Assembly: GCA_035715725.1 (NCBI GenBank)
Contig: DASTKT010000089.1
Location: forward strand, 1 to 23,758
Reading direction: 5' to 3'
Origin: JADGGV01 sp035715725
Lineage (GTDB): Bacteria; Gemmatimonadota; Gemmatimonadetes; Longimicrobiales; RSA9
Length of the DNA stretch: 23,758 bases
In this document: piece after piece, positions 6,581-14,490 of the stretch
Layout of the letters: each line of letters opens with the position of its first letter
How positions within the stretch are numbered: position 1 is the stretch's first letter
Made by a program: the position numbers and the translations under genes
The notes under the pieces: generated by a model
Databases searched by the model: none
Told to the model about the DNA's origin: nothing
The model's input: the letters and a program-made list of their open reading frames with translations, nothing else

Positions 6581-8134
6581 ATGGAAGAGACCGAAGTCCT
6601 CGTCGTCGGCGCGGGCCCGACCGGGCTCGTGCTCGCGCTCTGGCTGGCGCGGCTGGGCGTGCGCGTCCGGATCGTGGACCGGACGGCCGAGCCCGCCACG
6701 ACGTCGCGCGCGCTCGCGGTACAGGCGCGTACGCTCGAGCAGTACCGCCAGGTCGGGCTCGCCGCCGCGGTCGTCGAGCGCGGGCTGCCGATGGTCGCCG
6801 CGAACCTCTGGGTCCGCGGGAGGAAGGCCGGGCGCGCCCCGTTCGGCGACATGGGGAAGGGGCTGAGCCCGTTCCCGTACGTGCTCGTCTACCCGCAGGA
6901 CGAGCACGAGCGGCTGCTGATCGAGCGCCTCGCCCGGCTCGGCGTCGAGGTCGAGCGGCGCACCGAGCTGGTCGGCTTCGACGACACCGGCGACCGGGTC
7001 GTGGCGCGGCTCCGCCGGCCGGACGGCGCCGAGGCGCCGTGCGCGGCCGCGTTCCTGGCCGGCTGCGACGGCGCCCGCTCCACGGTGCGCGAGACGCTCG
7101 GCGTCGGCTTCCCGGGCGGCACCTACGCGCACGTCTACTACGTCGCGGACGTCCAGGCGCGGGGCGCGGTCACGGACGGCGAGCTGCACATCGCGCTGGA
7201 CGACGCCGACTTCCTGGCCGTCTTCCCGCTGAAGGGCGCGGGACGCGTCCGCCTCATCGGCACCGTGCGCACGGAGGCGGAGCGCCGGCGGTCCGATCCG
7301 ACCTGGGAGGACGTGAGTCCGCGCGTCGTCGAGCGCATGGGCATCGAGGTCGAGCGCGTGAACTGGTTCTCGACGTACCACGTGCACCACCGCGTCGCCG
7401 GCCGGTTCAGGGTCGGCCGCGCATTCCTCCTCGGCGACGCCGCGCACATCCACAGTCCGGTCGGCGGCCAGGGGATGAACACCGGCATCGGCGATGCCGT
7501 GAACCTGGCCTGGAAGCTCGCCGCCGTGCTGCGCCGGCGCGCCGACGCGCCGATCCTCGACAGCTACGAGCCCGAGCGCATCGCGTTCGCGCGCCGCCTC
7601 GTCGCCACGACGGACCGCGCATTCATCGTGACCACGAGTCGCGGGGCGCTCGCCCGGCTGGTGCGAGACTACGTCGCCCCGCGCCTCGTCCCCTGGCTGT
7701 TCCGGATCGACGTCGTGAGGCGGTTCATGTTCCGCACGGTCTCCCAGACGGCGATCCGCTACCGCGACAGTGCGCTGAGCGAGGGCGTGGCGGGAGCGGT
7801 GCACGGCGGCGACCGGCTGCCCTGGGTGCGGCTGGACGAGCGGGCGGCCGGCGCCGACAACTTCGCGCCGCTCGAGTCGCTGGACTGGCAGGTGCACGTC
7901 TACGGCGAGCCGGCGGCGGGCGTGCGCGAGACATGCGCGGCGCGGGACCTGGCGCTGCACGCGTTCCCCTGGCGCCCCGCCATGGGGAGCGCCGGCCTCG
8001 CACGCGAGGCCGTCTACCTCGTGCGGCCGGACGGGTACGTGGCGCTGGCCGACGCGCGGGCGGAGCCGGCCCGGCTCGCGGCGTACCTCGACGGCCGCGG
8101 CGTGCGGCGCCGCGCGGCGGGGGTCCGCGCGTGA
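6581..8134 (+). CDS. FAD-dependent aromatic-type monooxygenase (PheA/TfdB, FAD_binding_3)
   Basis: The protein has 517 residues. The dinucleotide-binding GxGxxG motif is VVGAGPTGL (8-16). The DG motif GCDGARSTVR (from 161), shared by flavoprotein hydroxylases, is in the middle. The GD motif FLLGDAAHIHSP, with Gly285-Asp286, is followed by GGQGMNTGIGDAVNLAWKLA. These define class A flavoprotein hydroxylases, which use NAD(P)H, FAD and O2 to hydroxylate phenolic, quinone or polyketide substrates. The C-terminal 130 residues would be the thioredoxin-like domain found in phenol-hydroxylase relatives. The substrate is unknown. The ATG at 6581 begins a clean N-terminal strand. Its stop overlaps the permease start (GTGA). 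Its position between the two halves of a transporter is unusual. Confidence 0.9.
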   Translation: MEETEVLVVGAGPTGLVLALWLARLGVRVRIVDRTAEPATTSRALAVQARTLEQYRQVGLAAAVVERGLPMVAANLWVRGRKAGRAPFGDMGKGLSPFPYVLVYPQDEHERLLIERLARLGVEVERRTELVGFDDTGDRVVARLRRPDGAEAPCAAAFLAGCDGARSTVRETLGVGFPGGTYAHVYYVADVQARGAVTDGELHIALDDADFLAVFPLKGAGRVRLIGTVRTEAERRRSDPTWEDVSPRVVERMGIEVERVNWFSTYHVHHRVAGRFRVGRAFLLGDAAHIHSPVGGQGMNTGIGDAVNLAWKLAAVLRRRADAPILDSYEPERIAFARRLVATTDRAFIVTTSRGALARLVRDYVAPRLVPWLFRIDVVRRFMFRTVSQTAIRYRDSALSEGVAGAVHGGDRLPWVRLDERAAGADNFAPLESLDWQVHVYGEPAAGVRETCAARDLALHAFPWRPAMGSAGLAREAVYLVRPDGYVALADARAEPARLAAYLDGRGVRRRAAGVRA

Positions 8135-9003
8135 GCGCCGCCGTTCACGCCTTCGCGCGCCTCGCGGGCGCGCCCGGCGCCGCGGCGCTCCTCCAGGCCG
8201 CGGCCCCCCCCGGGACGAGGCCGACCATCGACATCTCGTGGCTCGACCTCGGCCTCGCGGCCGGGCTGGTGCTCGTCGCCGTCGCCATCTCGGCGTGGCA
8301 GCGCCTCGGGCTCGCGCGCGGCTTCGCCGTCGGCGCCGTGCGCGCGGTCGTGCAGCTCGTCGCCGTCGGCTACGTGCTCGTCTACGTCTTCGCCGCGAAC
8401 CGGTGGTGGCTCGTGCTCGCGGCGCTGCTCGTGATGCTCGGCGCCGCCACCTGGACGTCCGTGCAGCGGGTGCGCGCGCCTCGCCGGGTGATCGGCCCGA
8501 TCGCCGGCGTCGCCATGCTCGTCGGCGCCGGCCTGACGCTCGCGTACGTGGACGCCATCGTGCTCCGCCCGGCCGAGTGGTACAACCCGCGCTACCTCAT
8601 CCCGCTCTTCGGGATGATCATCGGCAACGCCATGAACGGCGCCTCGCTCGCCGCGGAGCGGCTGACCTCGGAGATCGAGGCCCGCCGCGGCGAGATCGAG
8701 GCGTACCTCGCGCTCGGCGCGAGCCCGATGCGCGCGGCGCAGGACGCCGTGCGCCGCGCGCTCACCGCCGCGCTGATCCCGTCGGTGAACGGGCTGGCCG
8801 TGGTCGGGCTGGTGACGCTCCCCGGGATGATGACCGGCCAGATCCTCGCCGGGAATTCGCCGCTGCTCGCCGTGCGCTACCAGATCGTCGTCGCGTTCAT
8901 GCTCGCCGGCGCCGTCGCGGTCACCGCCGCGATCGTCGTGCTCTGGTACTGCCGGCGCTTCTTCACGCCCGCGGAGCAGCTCGTGCCGAGGGTGCCGGTG
9001 TAG
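8131..9003 (+). CDS. fetB: FetB/YbbM-like permease (UPF0014), iron-export ABC transporter
   Basis: The protein has 290 residues with about seven hydrophobic segments, for example LGLAAGLVLVAVAISAW, AVVQLVAVGYVLVYVFA, WLVLAALLVMLGAATW and a C-terminal AFMLAGAVAVTAAIVVLWY. Between helices it has the strongly conserved UPF0014 stretches LIPLFGMIIGNAMNGASLAAERL, EIEAYLALGASP and LPGMMTGQILAG. In E. coli, FetB forms an iron-efflux transporter with the ATPase FetA; the probable partner is at 5783-6526. The GTG start at 8131 overlaps the monooxygenase stop by 4 bases, so translation is likely coupled. The 35-residue Ala-rich N-terminus before the first helix is longer than usual. Confidence 0.9.
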   Translation: MSAAVHAFARLAGAPGAAALLQAAAPPGTRPTIDISWLDLGLAAGLVLVAVAISAWQRLGLARGFAVGAVRAVVQLVAVGYVLVYVFAANRWWLVLAALLVMLGAATWTSVQRVRAPRRVIGPIAGVAMLVGAGLTLAYVDAIVLRPAEWYNPRYLIPLFGMIIGNAMNGASLAAERLTSEIEARRGEIEAYLALGASPMRAAQDAVRRALTAALIPSVNGLAVVGLVTLPGMMTGQILAGNSPLLAVRYQIVVAFMLAGAVAVTAAIVVLWYCRRFFTPAEQLVPRVPV

Positions 9004-9033
9004 GCGTCGGCGCTCGGCCGTGCCGGCAGTGCG

Positions 9034-9062
9034 TTGTCCGCTGGAGCCGCGGGCGTCATACT
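9034..9062 (+). promoter_or_regulatory. Putative sigma-70-type promoter for the methyltransferase gene
   Basis: TTGTCC (9034-9039) and CATACT (9057-9062) are separated by 17 bases. Transcription would start near 9069, about 40 bases before the GTG at 9109. Its presence argues that the methyltransferase does not start at the in-frame codon at 9034, which would lie inside the -35 box. Confidence 0.45.
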
Positions 9063-9108
9063 CAGCTCCTGGGCCTCCCGCACATCTCGCCCGAACGGAA
9101 GAACTCGC

Positions 9109-9861
9109 GTGTTCTCCTCGACTGCCCGGCTGTACGACCTGATCTACTCGCGCTTCAAGAGCTACGGCGACGAGGTCGACCGGATCGCGGCGCTGCTCCG
9201 TGAGCTTCACCCCGCGGCGCACGCGCTCCTGGACGTGGGGTGCGGCACGGGCGAGCACGCCCGGTTGCTCCGGGAGCGCTACGGCTACGCGGTCGGCGGG
9301 ATCGACCTGCAGCCCGAGTTCGTCGAGATCGCCCGGGCCAAGAATCCGGCCGGCGAGTTCGCGGTGGCCGACATGGTCGCATTCGATCTGGGACGGCGGT
9401 TCGACGCGGTGTTGTGCCTGTTCAGCTCCATCGGCTACGTGCGGACGCTGGAGAACGCGCGGCGCGCCCTCGCGTGCTTTCGGCGCCACGTGAAGGACGG
9501 GGGCGTCGCGATCGTCGAGCCCTGGTTCGCTCCGGGGGTGCTGGAGCACGGGTACGTCGGGCTGCACACGGGCGAGGGGGAAGGGGTGACGATCTGCCGC
9601 ATGAGCCACACGGAGGTCGAGGGTCCGCTGTCGCGCCTGCGCTTCGAGTACCTGATCGGGAGCGGGACCGGGATCGAGCGGGCCTCGGAGGTCCACGAGC
9701 TGGGGCTCTTCACGACGACGGAGCTGCGCGGCTGCTTCGAGGACGCGGGATTCGACGTGACGTATGATCCACAGGGGCTCACCGGGCGGGGGTTGTTCGT
9801 CGGGCGAGCCGGAAGGACTCGGGAACGCGCTCTCGATCCTCAGGCAGCCTGGCAGGAGTGA
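9109..9861 (+). CDS. Class I SAM-dependent methyltransferase (DesVI/TylM1-like)
   Basis: The protein has 250 residues. The N-terminus (V)FSSTARLYDLIYSRFKSYGDEVDRI is characteristic of the group that includes amino-sugar N,N-dimethyltransferases DesVI and TylM1. The SAM loop is LLDVGCGTG (40-48), the ribose-binding acid is Asp66 (GIDL), and ADMVAFDLG and VLCLFSSIGYV follow. DesVI and TylM1 methylate dTDP-3-amino sugars; here no sugar-biosynthesis genes are nearby, so the substrate is open. I chose the GTG start at 9109 because the family's N-terminus begins there and GGAAG lies at 9097-9101. It ends 6 bases before the DoxX-like gene, probably one transcript. Confidence 0.87.
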   Translation: MFSSTARLYDLIYSRFKSYGDEVDRIAALLRELHPAAHALLDVGCGTGEHARLLRERYGYAVGGIDLQPEFVEIARAKNPAGEFAVADMVAFDLGRRFDAVLCLFSSIGYVRTLENARRALACFRRHVKDGGVAIVEPWFAPGVLEHGYVGLHTGEGEGVTICRMSHTEVEGPLSRLRFEYLIGSGTGIERASEVHELGLFTTTELRGCFEDAGFDVTYDPQGLTGRGLFVGRAGRTRERALDPQAAWQE

Positions 9862-9867
9862 CATCCC

Positions 9868-10647
9868 GTGACCCCGGAATTCCGCCGTCCGACGCGCACC
9901 GGGTCGTTCCGCCGAGCGGCGGTCGCCCGGGCCGGCCGCCTCGATGCGGTGTTCCTCCGCTGGCAGCGAAGCGCGCGCTCCGACGCCTTCCTCTACCGCT
10001 TCACGCTGGCCACGCGCGTCCTCCTGGTGGTGGCCTTCATCCCGACCGGACTGGTGAAGCTGCTGGGCCGGCGCTTCACCACGATGAGCCTGGACTACCC
10101 GATCGGCGCCTTCTTCGAGACGCTCTACCGGTCCGGGCTCTACTGGCACTTCATCGGCGCCGGGCAGGTGGTCGCGGGGCTCTGCCTGCTCGTCCCCGCC
10201 ACCGCGACGCTCGGGGCCGTGCTGTTCTTCCCGATCCTGCTGAACATCTTCGTGATCACGCTCTCCTACGACTTCCACTTCACGCCCGTCGTCACCGGGC
10301 TCATGCTCCTCGCGAACCTCTACCTGCTCGGCTGGGACTACGACCGGCTCCGGCCGATCCTCGGCGCCCCCGGCGGCGCGGTCGGCGGGCTCGCCGCGCC
10401 GCGCGAGCACCGGCTCGGCCGCGCCGAGTGGGCGACGTACGTGGTCGGGACCGCGGCCGCCGTGAGCCTGCACGCGAACATGAGGCTCGGCCTCTTCCCG
10501 CGCTGGTGGAGTGTGCCGCTCCTCCTCGCCGGCGCCGCGTGCGCGGTGGTGGCGGTGGCGTACGCGTGGGCGCTGTGCAGGAGCGGGCGGCCGGCGGGCC
10601 GCGTCGCCCTCGGCGAGGCGGGCGGATCGGCCCGCGGCGCGGGGTAG
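9868..10647 (+). CDS. DoxX-like integral membrane protein
   Basis: The protein has 259 residues. A basic N-terminal tail of about 45 residues is followed by hydrophobic segments LATRVLLVVAFIPTGLVKLLG, YWHFIGAGQVVAGLCLLVP, ATLGAVLFFPILLNIFVITLS and VVTGLMLLANLYLLGW. A second pair of helices lies near the C-terminus, around residues 190-235. The FIPTGLVKLLG and GAGQVVAGLCLLVP stretches match the DoxX/DoxD-like four-helix pattern. DoxX proteins have been tied to thiosulfate:quinone reduction and to membrane redox complexes, but most have no assigned role. The GTG start has AGGAG at 9854-9858. The ribosome binding site lies across the stop of the preceding methyltransferase gene. Confidence 0.75.
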   Translation: MTPEFRRPTRTGSFRRAAVARAGRLDAVFLRWQRSARSDAFLYRFTLATRVLLVVAFIPTGLVKLLGRRFTTMSLDYPIGAFFETLYRSGLYWHFIGAGQVVAGLCLLVPATATLGAVLFFPILLNIFVITLSYDFHFTPVVTGLMLLANLYLLGWDYDRLRPILGAPGGAVGGLAAPREHRLGRAEWATYVVGTAAAVSLHANMRLGLFPRWWSVPLLLAGAACAVVAVAYAWALCRSGRPAGRVALGEAGGSARGAG

Positions 10648-10713
10648 CGCCGGACCGCCGGCCGCCGGCCGGAATCCGCGGCGGACACGGCGGCGACGGG
10701 TCGCACACGAGCC

Positions 10714-10742
10714 TTGCTACCGGTCCGGGCCGCGGCCATACT
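10714..10742 (+). promoter_or_regulatory. Putative promoter for the Cys-rich secreted protein
   Basis: TTGCTA (10714-10719), 17 bases, then CATACT (10737-10742). The predicted start near 10749 leaves a leader of about 40 bases with GAGGAGG before the ATG at 10790. The -10 hexamer is the same as at 9057-9062. Confidence 0.5.
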
Positions 10743-10789
10743 CGACCCTGCTTCGATTGGGCTCCCAACGATCGGGCCGAGGAGGCACC

Positions 10790-11698
10790 ATGCGGCGCTC
10801 CACGCTCTCCGGCACCATGGTCGCACTCTCGCTCGCGCTGCTGCCGGCACCCGCCGCGCGGGCGCAGTCCACCACCCGCTACTACGTCTGCCTCACGCGG
10901 GACTTCGCGAAGCGCGTCGGCTACGTCAGTCCGATCTTCGCGGCCACCGGACCGCAGGCGGAGTTCGTGAAGGTCGGGAACGCCTGGGGCCAGCTGCTGA
11001 CCTCGAAGTACGGGGACGCGGCTCTCCCGTACTATCCCTGCAGCCAGGGCGGGTACGACACGCCCGCCCAGGCGAAGACCGCGCGCGACCGGTTCATCGC
11101 GCTCGTGCGCGACCAGATGCACCAGCCCATCGTCGACGTCGACTGGACGTACGGCTCGGCGCCGGCGCTGGCGGTCGCGTCCGACTCCGCGCAGGAGAAG
11201 CCGGCGGCGCCGGCGGCCAAGGCCGCGCCCGCGGCGCCGACGGCCGCGGATCGCACGGCGGCGCTCGCGGAGGTGGCGAACTCGAAGGGGTACTGCGAGC
11301 ACAACATGCGCGAGCTCCGGGCGCTCTTCGACTGCGACTGCTTCGCGCAGATGGTGCTGCACCACCGGCTGGCGCATCCGGAGGAGCGGGAGGTGGTGGG
11401 CGGCGGCGAGCCTCCTCGGCCGCCGTCGGTTCCAGCCCTCATCTCGGGCCTCCGCTGGAAGCTCGACTGCGCGGAGTGCCTCACGGACCAGCGCATCGCG
11501 GCCTACATCTCGGCGATGATGCACATGACGTACGATCCGGCGCTGAGGATGAAGGCGATGACCCAGGAGAAGGTGGACGCGATCGCGGCGTGCACGACGA
11601 AGGGCTTCGCGCAGCGCCTTCGCGCGAAGCCGTACGTGGAGCAGGTGCGGCAGGCGTACGACGACGCGTACCTCCCGTGCGCGGGCTCGAGACCGTGA
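10790..11698 (+). CDS. Cys-rich secreted protein of unknown function
   Basis: The protein has 302 residues. A signal peptide covers residues 1-25 with an ARA|Q cleavage site. The mature protein has two parts joined by an Ala/Pro/Lys linker (about 130-155). The first contains YYVCLTRDF, NAWGQLLTSKYG and YPCSQGGYDTPAQAKTARDRF, which has the look of a sporulation-related or beta-gamma-crystallin-like repeat but was not identified. The second has paired Cys (DCDC, DCAEC and single Cys before and after), suggesting disulfides or metal binding in the periplasm. Strong GAGGAGG lies at 10779-10785, and there is a promoter just upstream. It is not part of the preceding transcript by spacing (142 bases). 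Confidence 0.7.
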   Translation: MRRSTLSGTMVALSLALLPAPAARAQSTTRYYVCLTRDFAKRVGYVSPIFAATGPQAEFVKVGNAWGQLLTSKYGDAALPYYPCSQGGYDTPAQAKTARDRFIALVRDQMHQPIVDVDWTYGSAPALAVASDSAQEKPAAPAAKAAPAAPTAADRTAALAEVANSKGYCEHNMRELRALFDCDCFAQMVLHHRLAHPEEREVVGGGEPPRPPSVPALISGLRWKLDCAECLTDQRIAAYISAMMHMTYDPALRMKAMTQEKVDAIAACTTKGFAQRLRAKPYVEQVRQAYDDAYLPCAGSRP

Positions 11699-11735
11699 CG
11701 CCGGCGCGGCTCCCGCCGCGCGAGGAGGGGCGGCC

Positions 11736-11960
11736 GTGGGCGGCTTCCCCGCCACCCTCGGCGGCGCCATGAGATCGATCGATGCGAAGCATTTCCTGCT
11801 GGCCTACCCGGCCTCGCGGATCTTCTCGCTCGGCGGGGATGGGATCGACCCCGTGGCATACGAGGACACGGAGCACGTCCAGGTGGTGCGTCGCTTCCTG
11901 ATGGATCACCGGCGGATGCTGGGTGAGCCGCTGGACGACGCGCACGACTTCAGCGGGTAG
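11736..11960 (+). pseudogene. C-terminal remnant of an AAA-type predicted ATPase (COG3910-like)
   Basis: The frame encodes 74 residues. LLAYPASRIFSLGGDGIDPVAYEDTEHVQVVRRFLMDHRRML closely follows the C-terminal tail I know from COG3910-type AAA/ABC-like ATPases, which reads roughly LLAYPGAxI..D.GI..VAYEDTEHYxVTRxFL. The rest of the gene (Walker A, Walker B and the preceding THSP motif) is missing, and the first 24 residues are unrelated. AGGAGGGG (11723-11730) sits 5 bases before the GTG at 11736, so the fragment may still be translated. An alternative start is the ATG at 11769. I infer a deletion or insertion that left only the tail of a larger gene. Confidence 0.6.
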
Positions 11961-12067
11961 CCGGACCGTCCCCGTCCTTCCGTCGCGTACCCGACGAACC
12001 CCAACTTCGCCGCTCCGCGGCTCGGCGCCGCCGCGCGATACCGAATCCGGCAGATCCGTTCCCGCCT

Positions 12068-12121
12068 CCGCCTCCGCGCCCGCCCCGTGCCGTTCGGAGG
12101 CGGACGCGGGCGCGGAGGCGG
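12068..12121. terminator. Strong inverted repeat between converging transcripts
   Basis: A perfect 16-base inverted repeat: 12068-12083 (CCGCCTCCGCGCCCGC) pairs with 12106-12121, with a 22-base loop. It lies between the ATPase remnant on the plus strand and the hydrolase stop on the minus strand, so it could stop transcription from both sides. No T tract follows. A run of CCCGC repeats occupies about 12166-12191. Confidence 0.45.
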
Positions 12122-12237
12122 GATCCAACGGACCGTCCGGATCGAATCTGAATCCGCCATGCTCCGCCCGCCCCGCCCCGCCCCGCCCCGCTCTCGGGAT
12201 CATGGCGCAGCCCCGTGCGGCGGTTCGAACGGCACGG

Positions 12238-13170
12238 CTACGCTTCACTCCCGGGTAACGTCCGGCCGAGGAAATCCCGGATGAGTGGGACCATTTCATC
12301 GGCCTTGTCCTCGAGCGCGAAGTGGCCGGTGTCGAGGAGGTAAAACTCCGCGTCGGGGAGGTCGCGCCTGTAGGGATGCGCACCTTCGGCGGGGAAGATC
12401 TTGTCGTTCTTGCCCCAGACGATCAGCGTGGGCGGTTGGTGCTCGCGGAAATATGCCTGGATTTCCGGATAGAGCTGCACGTTGGTCCGGTAGTCGTAAA
12501 AGAGGTCCATCTGGATGTCCGCGTTGCCCGGGCGATCGAGCAGCGCCTGGTCGTGGACCCAGTTGTCGGGGGAGATGCGGGTCACATCGGCGACGCCGTC
12601 CGTGTACTGAAGCTTCGTCGTCTCCGGAGCGACGAATCCGGCCAGCGCGCGGCGATGGGCGTCCGAACCGTCGGCCCAGTAGGCCTTGATCGGATCCCAG
12701 AACTCCGTCAGCCCTTCCTCGTAGGCGTTGCCGTTCTGCACGATGAGAGCCGTAACCCGATCGGGGTGCTCGAGCGCCAGCCGGTAACCGACGGGCGCTC
12801 CGTAATCCATGACGTACATGGCGAAGCGTCTTACGCCGAGCCGATCGAGGAGGCCGTCGATGAGGTCGGCGAAGCGCGCAAAGGTGTAGGAGAACGTGGC
12901 GCGATCCGGCATGTCGCTCTGGCCGAAGCCCGGGTAGTCGGGGGCGATCACGTGGTAACGATCCGCCAGGGCGGGGATCAGGTTGCGGAACATGTGCGAC
13001 GACGTCGGAAAGCCGTGGAGCAGCAGCACGACCGGCGCGTCTTCAGGGCCTGCCTCGCGGTAGAAGATGTTCACCCCGTCGACCTTCGCCGTCCGATAAT
13101 GAGTCACGGATGGGGAAGCGGGCGCGGTGGAGGCGGACGGGTGTCTGCCGGCGGGAGCGAAACTGGTCAC
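12238..13170 (-). CDS. Alpha/beta hydrolase with Asp nucleophile (epoxide hydrolase/haloalkane dehalogenase-like)
   Basis: The protein has 310 residues. The oxyanion motif is HGFP (52-55), the nucleophile elbow VMDYGAP carries Asp122, the acid is Asp256 in WGKNDKIF, and the base is His283 in DTGHFALED. An Asp nucleophile is the mark of the haloalkane dehalogenase/soluble epoxide hydrolase branch rather than Ser esterases. The cap segment with PGNADIQMDLFYDYRTNVQLYP is shared with a widespread, mostly uncharacterised group. Which reaction it performs cannot be told. The GTG start at 13170 has AAGGAG 7 bases upstream (13178-13183). The first 22 residues are low-complexity and may be dispensable. 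Codon use is visibly less GC-biased than in neighbours (AAA, ATA-type codons), suggesting recent acquisition. Confidence 0.87.
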   Translation of the reverse strand: MTSFAPAGRHPSASTAPASPSVTHYRTAKVDGVNIFYREAGPEDAPVVLLLHGFPTSSHMFRNLIPALADRYHVIAPDYPGFGQSDMPDRATFSYTFARFADLIDGLLDRLGVRRFAMYVMDYGAPVGYRLALEHPDRVTALIVQNGNAYEEGLTEFWDPIKAYWADGSDAHRRALAGFVAPETTKLQYTDGVADVTRISPDNWVHDQALLDRPGNADIQMDLFYDYRTNVQLYPEIQAYFREHQPPTLIVWGKNDKIFPAEGAHPYRRDLPDAEFYLLDTGHFALEDKADEMVPLIRDFLGRTLPGSEA

Positions 13171-14075
13171 GGGAGGGCTCCTTCTGTCCGGGTGAGGGTG
13201 CTACCGACGCGAGCTGCTTCGGCACCGACCGGATGGCTTCGGCATATGGCAAGGTGAAACCCTCGGGTCGATCAGGCCGACGTGACGGGGTGCGCCTCGA
13301 GGTCGTGGCCGCTTCAGGGCTGCGCGTTGCGGGTGGGCGATCGTCCCCGTCAACCTCCCTCTTCAGCATGCCCCTGCTGAATCCCCGGGGTGCCGGTGCG
13401 GCCGAGTCGGAAGCGCGAGCTGCGGCAACGACCGTATCACCGCGGTCCGGACCGGGGGGCGGGTCGCCGGCGCGAACGAGCGGCGTGCGCCGACGCTCGA
13501 TCGGACCGGGTGTGCTCGCCGTCTCCGTTACCCGACACCCATCACGTTCACCGGTCCGTGGATCGCAACGGACATGCCGGCAGGGACTTAGCCGCGGCCC
13601 GCGGTCGCGCCGCAACCGACGGTCGAGCGCCCGGTGGTGCCGGTGATGCTCGTCCGCTACCGGCACGAGGGCGCGTGCCGAGGTGCTCGCCGCGGCGCCG
13701 AACGAAGAAGATCGGCCAGGCGGGTCGATCAACCGGTGGCGACGTTTGCCTCTCCCGCCGCCGGTGGACGCGGCTCCGCGTGCTGGCGCGCGTCTCGGCC
13801 AGTGGGGAGCCGCGCGCGCATGAGGCCGCGCAATGGCCGCCGCCCGGCCGGCACGGGCCTGCCGCCGCCTACGCGACGACCCCGGATTCGACGTCTCCGC
13901 GGCCTGGCGCCTCCGCGTGAGAATCCGTACCGCGGCGGGCCACGACGCCGAGCGAGGGGAAGCGGTCCGGTCCGGTCGCGACTGGACGCCGCGCCGCCCG
14001 CGCGCCAAGATCCACGCCGGTCGCACCACCGGCGCCCCGGGGTCGACGGCGCCCGCCATCCATCGAGGGAGAGCC
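13171..14075. other. 905-bp region without a supported gene
   Basis: Long frames exist on both strands because the DNA is GC-rich, but none has both a ribosome binding site and protein-like composition. A short stretch near 13857-13925 translates to RRLRDDPGFDVSAAWRLRV, faintly like the LRRxPGFTxAAVLTLAL start of MacB/ADOP permeases; this is too weak to call. The region upstream of 13183 should hold the hydrolase promoter, but no clear boxes were found. Confidence 0.45.
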
Positions 14076-14468
14076 ATGCAGAAGATCACGACGTTCCTGA
14101 TGTTCGACGGCAAGGCCGAGGAAGCGATGTCGCTCTACCTGTCGCTGTTCGAGGACTCCAGGCTCCTGAGCATCGAGCGCTACGACGAGAGCGGACCGGG
14201 CGCCGCCGGCACGGTGATGCACGCGCGCTTCGCGCTGAACGGGCAGGAGTTCATGTGCATCGACAGCTCGGTGAAGCACGCTTTCACGTTCACCCCTGCG
14301 ATGTCGCTGTTCGTGAACTGCGGGAGCGCCGAGGAGCTTGAGCGGCTGTTCGGGCAGCTCTCCGAGGGCGGCTCCGTGCTCATGCCGCCGGGGTCGTACG
14401 GCTTCAGCGAGCGCTTCACCTGGGTCGCGGACCGGTACGGCGTGTCCTGGCAGCTCAACCTTCCCTGA
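14076..14468 (+). CDS. PhnB-like VOC (glyoxalase-fold) protein
   Basis: The protein has 130 residues. It starts MQKITTFLMFDGKAEEAMSLY and has LFEDSRLLSIERY, VMHARFALNGQEFMCIDS, FTPAMSLFVNC, and ends SERFTWVADRYGVSWQLNL. This is the pattern of the 3-dmu-9_3-mt/PhnB group of the vicinal oxygen chelate superfamily. Despite the database name, members are not proven methyltransferases, and most have no known reaction. The ATG at 14076 is preceded by GAGGGAGA. The ankyrin gene begins 22 bases after its stop, probably in the same transcript. Confidence 0.88.
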   Translation: MQKITTFLMFDGKAEEAMSLYLSLFEDSRLLSIERYDESGPGAAGTVMHARFALNGQEFMCIDSSVKHAFTFTPAMSLFVNCGSAEELERLFGQLSEGGSVLMPPGSYGFSERFTWVADRYGVSWQLNLP

Positions 14469-14490
14469 CCGCGGAGACGGGGGCCGCCTC

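Noticed and set aside
5666..7960. 764-residue minus-strand frame opposite the transporter operon (and similar frames at 8014-10473 and 10301-11770)
   Set aside because: Shadow of plus-strand genes in GC-rich DNA: His/Arg/Ala-rich with no domain.
13857..13930. Remnant of a MacB/ADOP-type permease (RRLRDDPGFDVSAAW)
   Set aside because: Only about 12 residues resemble the family and the downstream sequence does not continue the match.
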